A stretch of 64,000 bases of DNA. It comes from Streptosporangiaceae bacterium NEAU-GS5. Lineage in GTDB: Bacteria; Actinomycetota; Actinomycetes; Streptosporangiales; Streptosporangiaceae. The position numbers were made by a program, and so were the translations under genes. Of this stretch, positions 62,730 to 64,000 are shown piece after piece (positions within the stretch are counted from its first letter, which is position 1; every line of letters begins with the position of its first letter). The stretch is from assembly GCA_017592665.1 (NCBI GenBank), contig JAGFNW010000042.1, positions 1 to 64,000 of the forward strand, read 5' to 3'. The notes beneath the pieces are model-generated. The model saw only the letters and a list, made by a program, of their open reading frames with translations. It made no database searches and had not been told where the DNA came from.

Positions 62730-64000
62730 TCAGCCGACGAGGACCTTGACCGCGGCGGTCATGTCGGCGAGTGCTTTCTTGGCGTCGGCGAAATACATGC
62801 CGGTCTTGGGGTTGGTGTAGAGCTCGTTGTCGATTCCGGCGTAGCCGTGGCCCATCGAGCGTTTGACGACGATCACGATCTTCGCCTTGTCGACGTCGAG
62901 GATCGGCATTCCCGAGATCGCGGTGCCGGGACGGCGGGCGGCGGGATTGGTGACGTCGTTGGCACCGACGACCAGGGCCACGTCGACCTGCCCGAACTCG
63001 GGGTTGATCTCGTCCATCTCCTTGAGTTGCCCGTACGGCACACCGGCCTCGGCGAGCAGCACGTTCATGTGCCCCGGCATCCGGCCGGCGACCGGGTGGA
63101 TGGCGTAGGACACCTCGACGCCGCGTGATTCCAGCAGTTCGGCGAGCTCGGCGAGCTCGTGCTGGGCCTGGGCGGCGGCCAGTCCGTAGCCGGGCACCAC
63201 GACCACCTTCGCCGCGTAGGCGAGCTGGATGGCCGCGTCGTCGGCCGACAGCGGCCGCACGCCGGCGGCGCTTCCCGGCACTACGGGCGTGGCGGTGTCG
63301 CCGGTGCCGAAGCCGCCCAGGATGATGGCGCCGATCGAGCGGTTCATCGCGTCGGCCATGAGCTTGGTCAGGATTGCGCCCGATGCTCCTACCAGGGCGC
63401 CCGCGGTGATCAGCACGGTGTTGCCGATGACGAAGCCGGCCATCGCGACGGCCGTGCCGGTGAAGGCGTTGAGCAGTGAGATGACGACCGGCATGTCGGC
63501 GCCGCCGATCGGCAGCACCATGACCACTCCGAACGCCAGCGCGCCGAACCCCAGCGCGGCCAGCGCCCCGTCGCCGCCGAGGCCGCCGCCGACCAGCACT
63601 GCCGTCACGATCACGGCGACACCGAGTATGAGGCTGACCACGCGACCGCCGCGAACGAGGATCGGCCGCCCGGGGATCCACCCCTGCAACTTGCCCGACG
63701 CGATCAAGGATCCGGTGAACGTGATCCCTCCGATGAGCACGTCCACAGCCAAAGGGATCGACTCCCGGGCGGCCAGACTCCCCGATCGGAGGAAGTCGTG
63801 CACGCCGACCAGGGCGGCCGCTCCTCCGCCCACCGCGTTGAACAGGCTCACCAACTGCGGCATCGCGGTCATCCTGACGCGCCGCGCGGCGAGCAGGCCG
63901 AAGCCCGCGCCGGACGCGGCGCCGGACACCAGCACGATCCACGCGGTCACCGAGACGGTCTGGGCCCGGATGAGCACGGCCAGCGCGGCACTGATGCCGG
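62730..64000 (-). CDS. pntB: NAD(P) transhydrogenase, beta subunit (start beyond the window)
   Basis: At least 423 residues, running off the right edge. The visible part has the membrane half (VTAWIVLVSGAASGAGFGLL, RVRMTAMPQLVSLFNAVGGG, FTGSLIASGKLQG, DMPVVISLLNAFTGTAVAM) and the NADP-binding domain III (VVPGYGLAAAQAQHELAELA, HPVAGRMPGHMNVLLAEA, VALVVGANDVTNPAAR, VKRSMGHGYAGIDNELY), ending as PntB proteins do. It forms with PntA a proton-driven enzyme moving hydride between NADH and NADP+. Codon use and integrity suggest core chromosome. Confidence 0.93.
   Translation of the reverse strand, partial: GISAALAVLIRAQTVSVTAWIVLVSGAASGAGFGLLAARRVRMTAMPQLVSLFNAVGGGAAALVGVHDFLRSGSLAARESIPLAVDVLIGGITFTGSLIASGKLQGWIPGRPILVRGGRVVSLILGVAVIVTAVLVGGGLGGDGALAALGFGALAFGVVMVLPIGGADMPVVISLLNAFTGTAVAMAGFVIGNTVLITAGALVGASGAILTKLMADAMNRSIGAIILGGFGTGDTATPVVPGSAAGVRPLSADDAAIQLAYAAKVVVVPGYGLAAAQAQHELAELAELLESRGVEVSYAIHPVAGRMPGHMNVLLAEAGVPYGQLKEMDEINPEFGQVDVALVVGANDVTNPAARRPGTAISGMPILDVDKAKIVIVVKRSMGHGYAGIDNELYTNPKTGMYFADAKKALADMTAAVKVLVG

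Overview
The window is high-GC DNA that reads like an actinomycete of the Streptosporangiaceae/Thermomonosporaceae/Streptomyces kind. The signs are GC-rich third codon positions, frequent GTG starts, a very large Ser/Thr-kinase/histidine-kinase hybrid, DUF2637 and tRNA-targeting integrase remnants typical of actinomycete integrative elements, NTP-dependent conflict systems, and a secreted RHS/Hint polymorphic toxin. I cannot name the species from the sequence alone.

Layout. 0-1.3 kb: element debris (truncated DUF2637 gene, a collapsed toxin-antitoxin pair, first copy of an att-like repeat). 1.35-11.6 kb: ordinary chromosome-like genes, namely a 1658-residue kinase/ATPase/histidine kinase flanked by two response regulators, a PAP2 phosphatase and a lipid kinase in divergent arrangement, and small envelope/stress proteins. 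11.8-15.8 kb: a large inverted duplication of a membrane-protein gene and a TetR gene, with both TetR copies broken. 16.1-20.1 kb: an apparent operon for ferredoxin, ferredoxin reductase, cytochrome P450 and a zinc alcohol dehydrogenase, which looks like a complete hydroxylation-plus-oxidation route for an unknown substrate. 20.1-22.0 kb: decayed transposase, DUF2625, SUKH-type and WapI-type immunity genes.

22.5-42.5 kb is a conflict-system island: an HTH-STAND ATPase with helical repeats (one apparent frameshift), a tyrosine integrase beside a tRNA-Lys 3' fragment, a protein of 12-residue repeats, an EACC1 plus caspase-STAND-WD40 pair, and a four-gene translationally coupled operon (Trypco1, trypsin/VMAP-C, MoxR ATPase, SAV_2336/vWA-like). 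The last two match the domain grammar of the NTP-dependent conflict systems described by Aravind and co-workers. The vWA-like protein also carries a roughly 350-residue C-terminal region I cannot place.

43.5-60.0 kb: an intact DUF433/DUF5615 toxin-antitoxin pair sits just before a tRNA-Gly 3' end. A 15.6 kb segment (about 44355 to 60008) is bounded by two direct copies of that att region. It begins with the C-terminal remnant of an integrase and carries an intact IS, a dead full-length IS and a truncated IS, an orphan papain-like toxin tip with its immunity gene, an FtsX-ectodomain-like protein, and a 2317-residue RHS-Hint toxin with its immunity gene. 60.1-61.4 kb: debris of a transposase and a subtilisin-like protease. 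61.6-64 kb: a zinc alcohol dehydrogenase and the start-truncated (by the window edge) beta subunit of NAD(P) transhydrogenase, probably core chromosome again.

Overall the window appears to be a site where tRNA-targeting elements have accreted in tandem, leaving defence and conflict genes amid much decay. All family assignments are from reading motifs; no database search was run.
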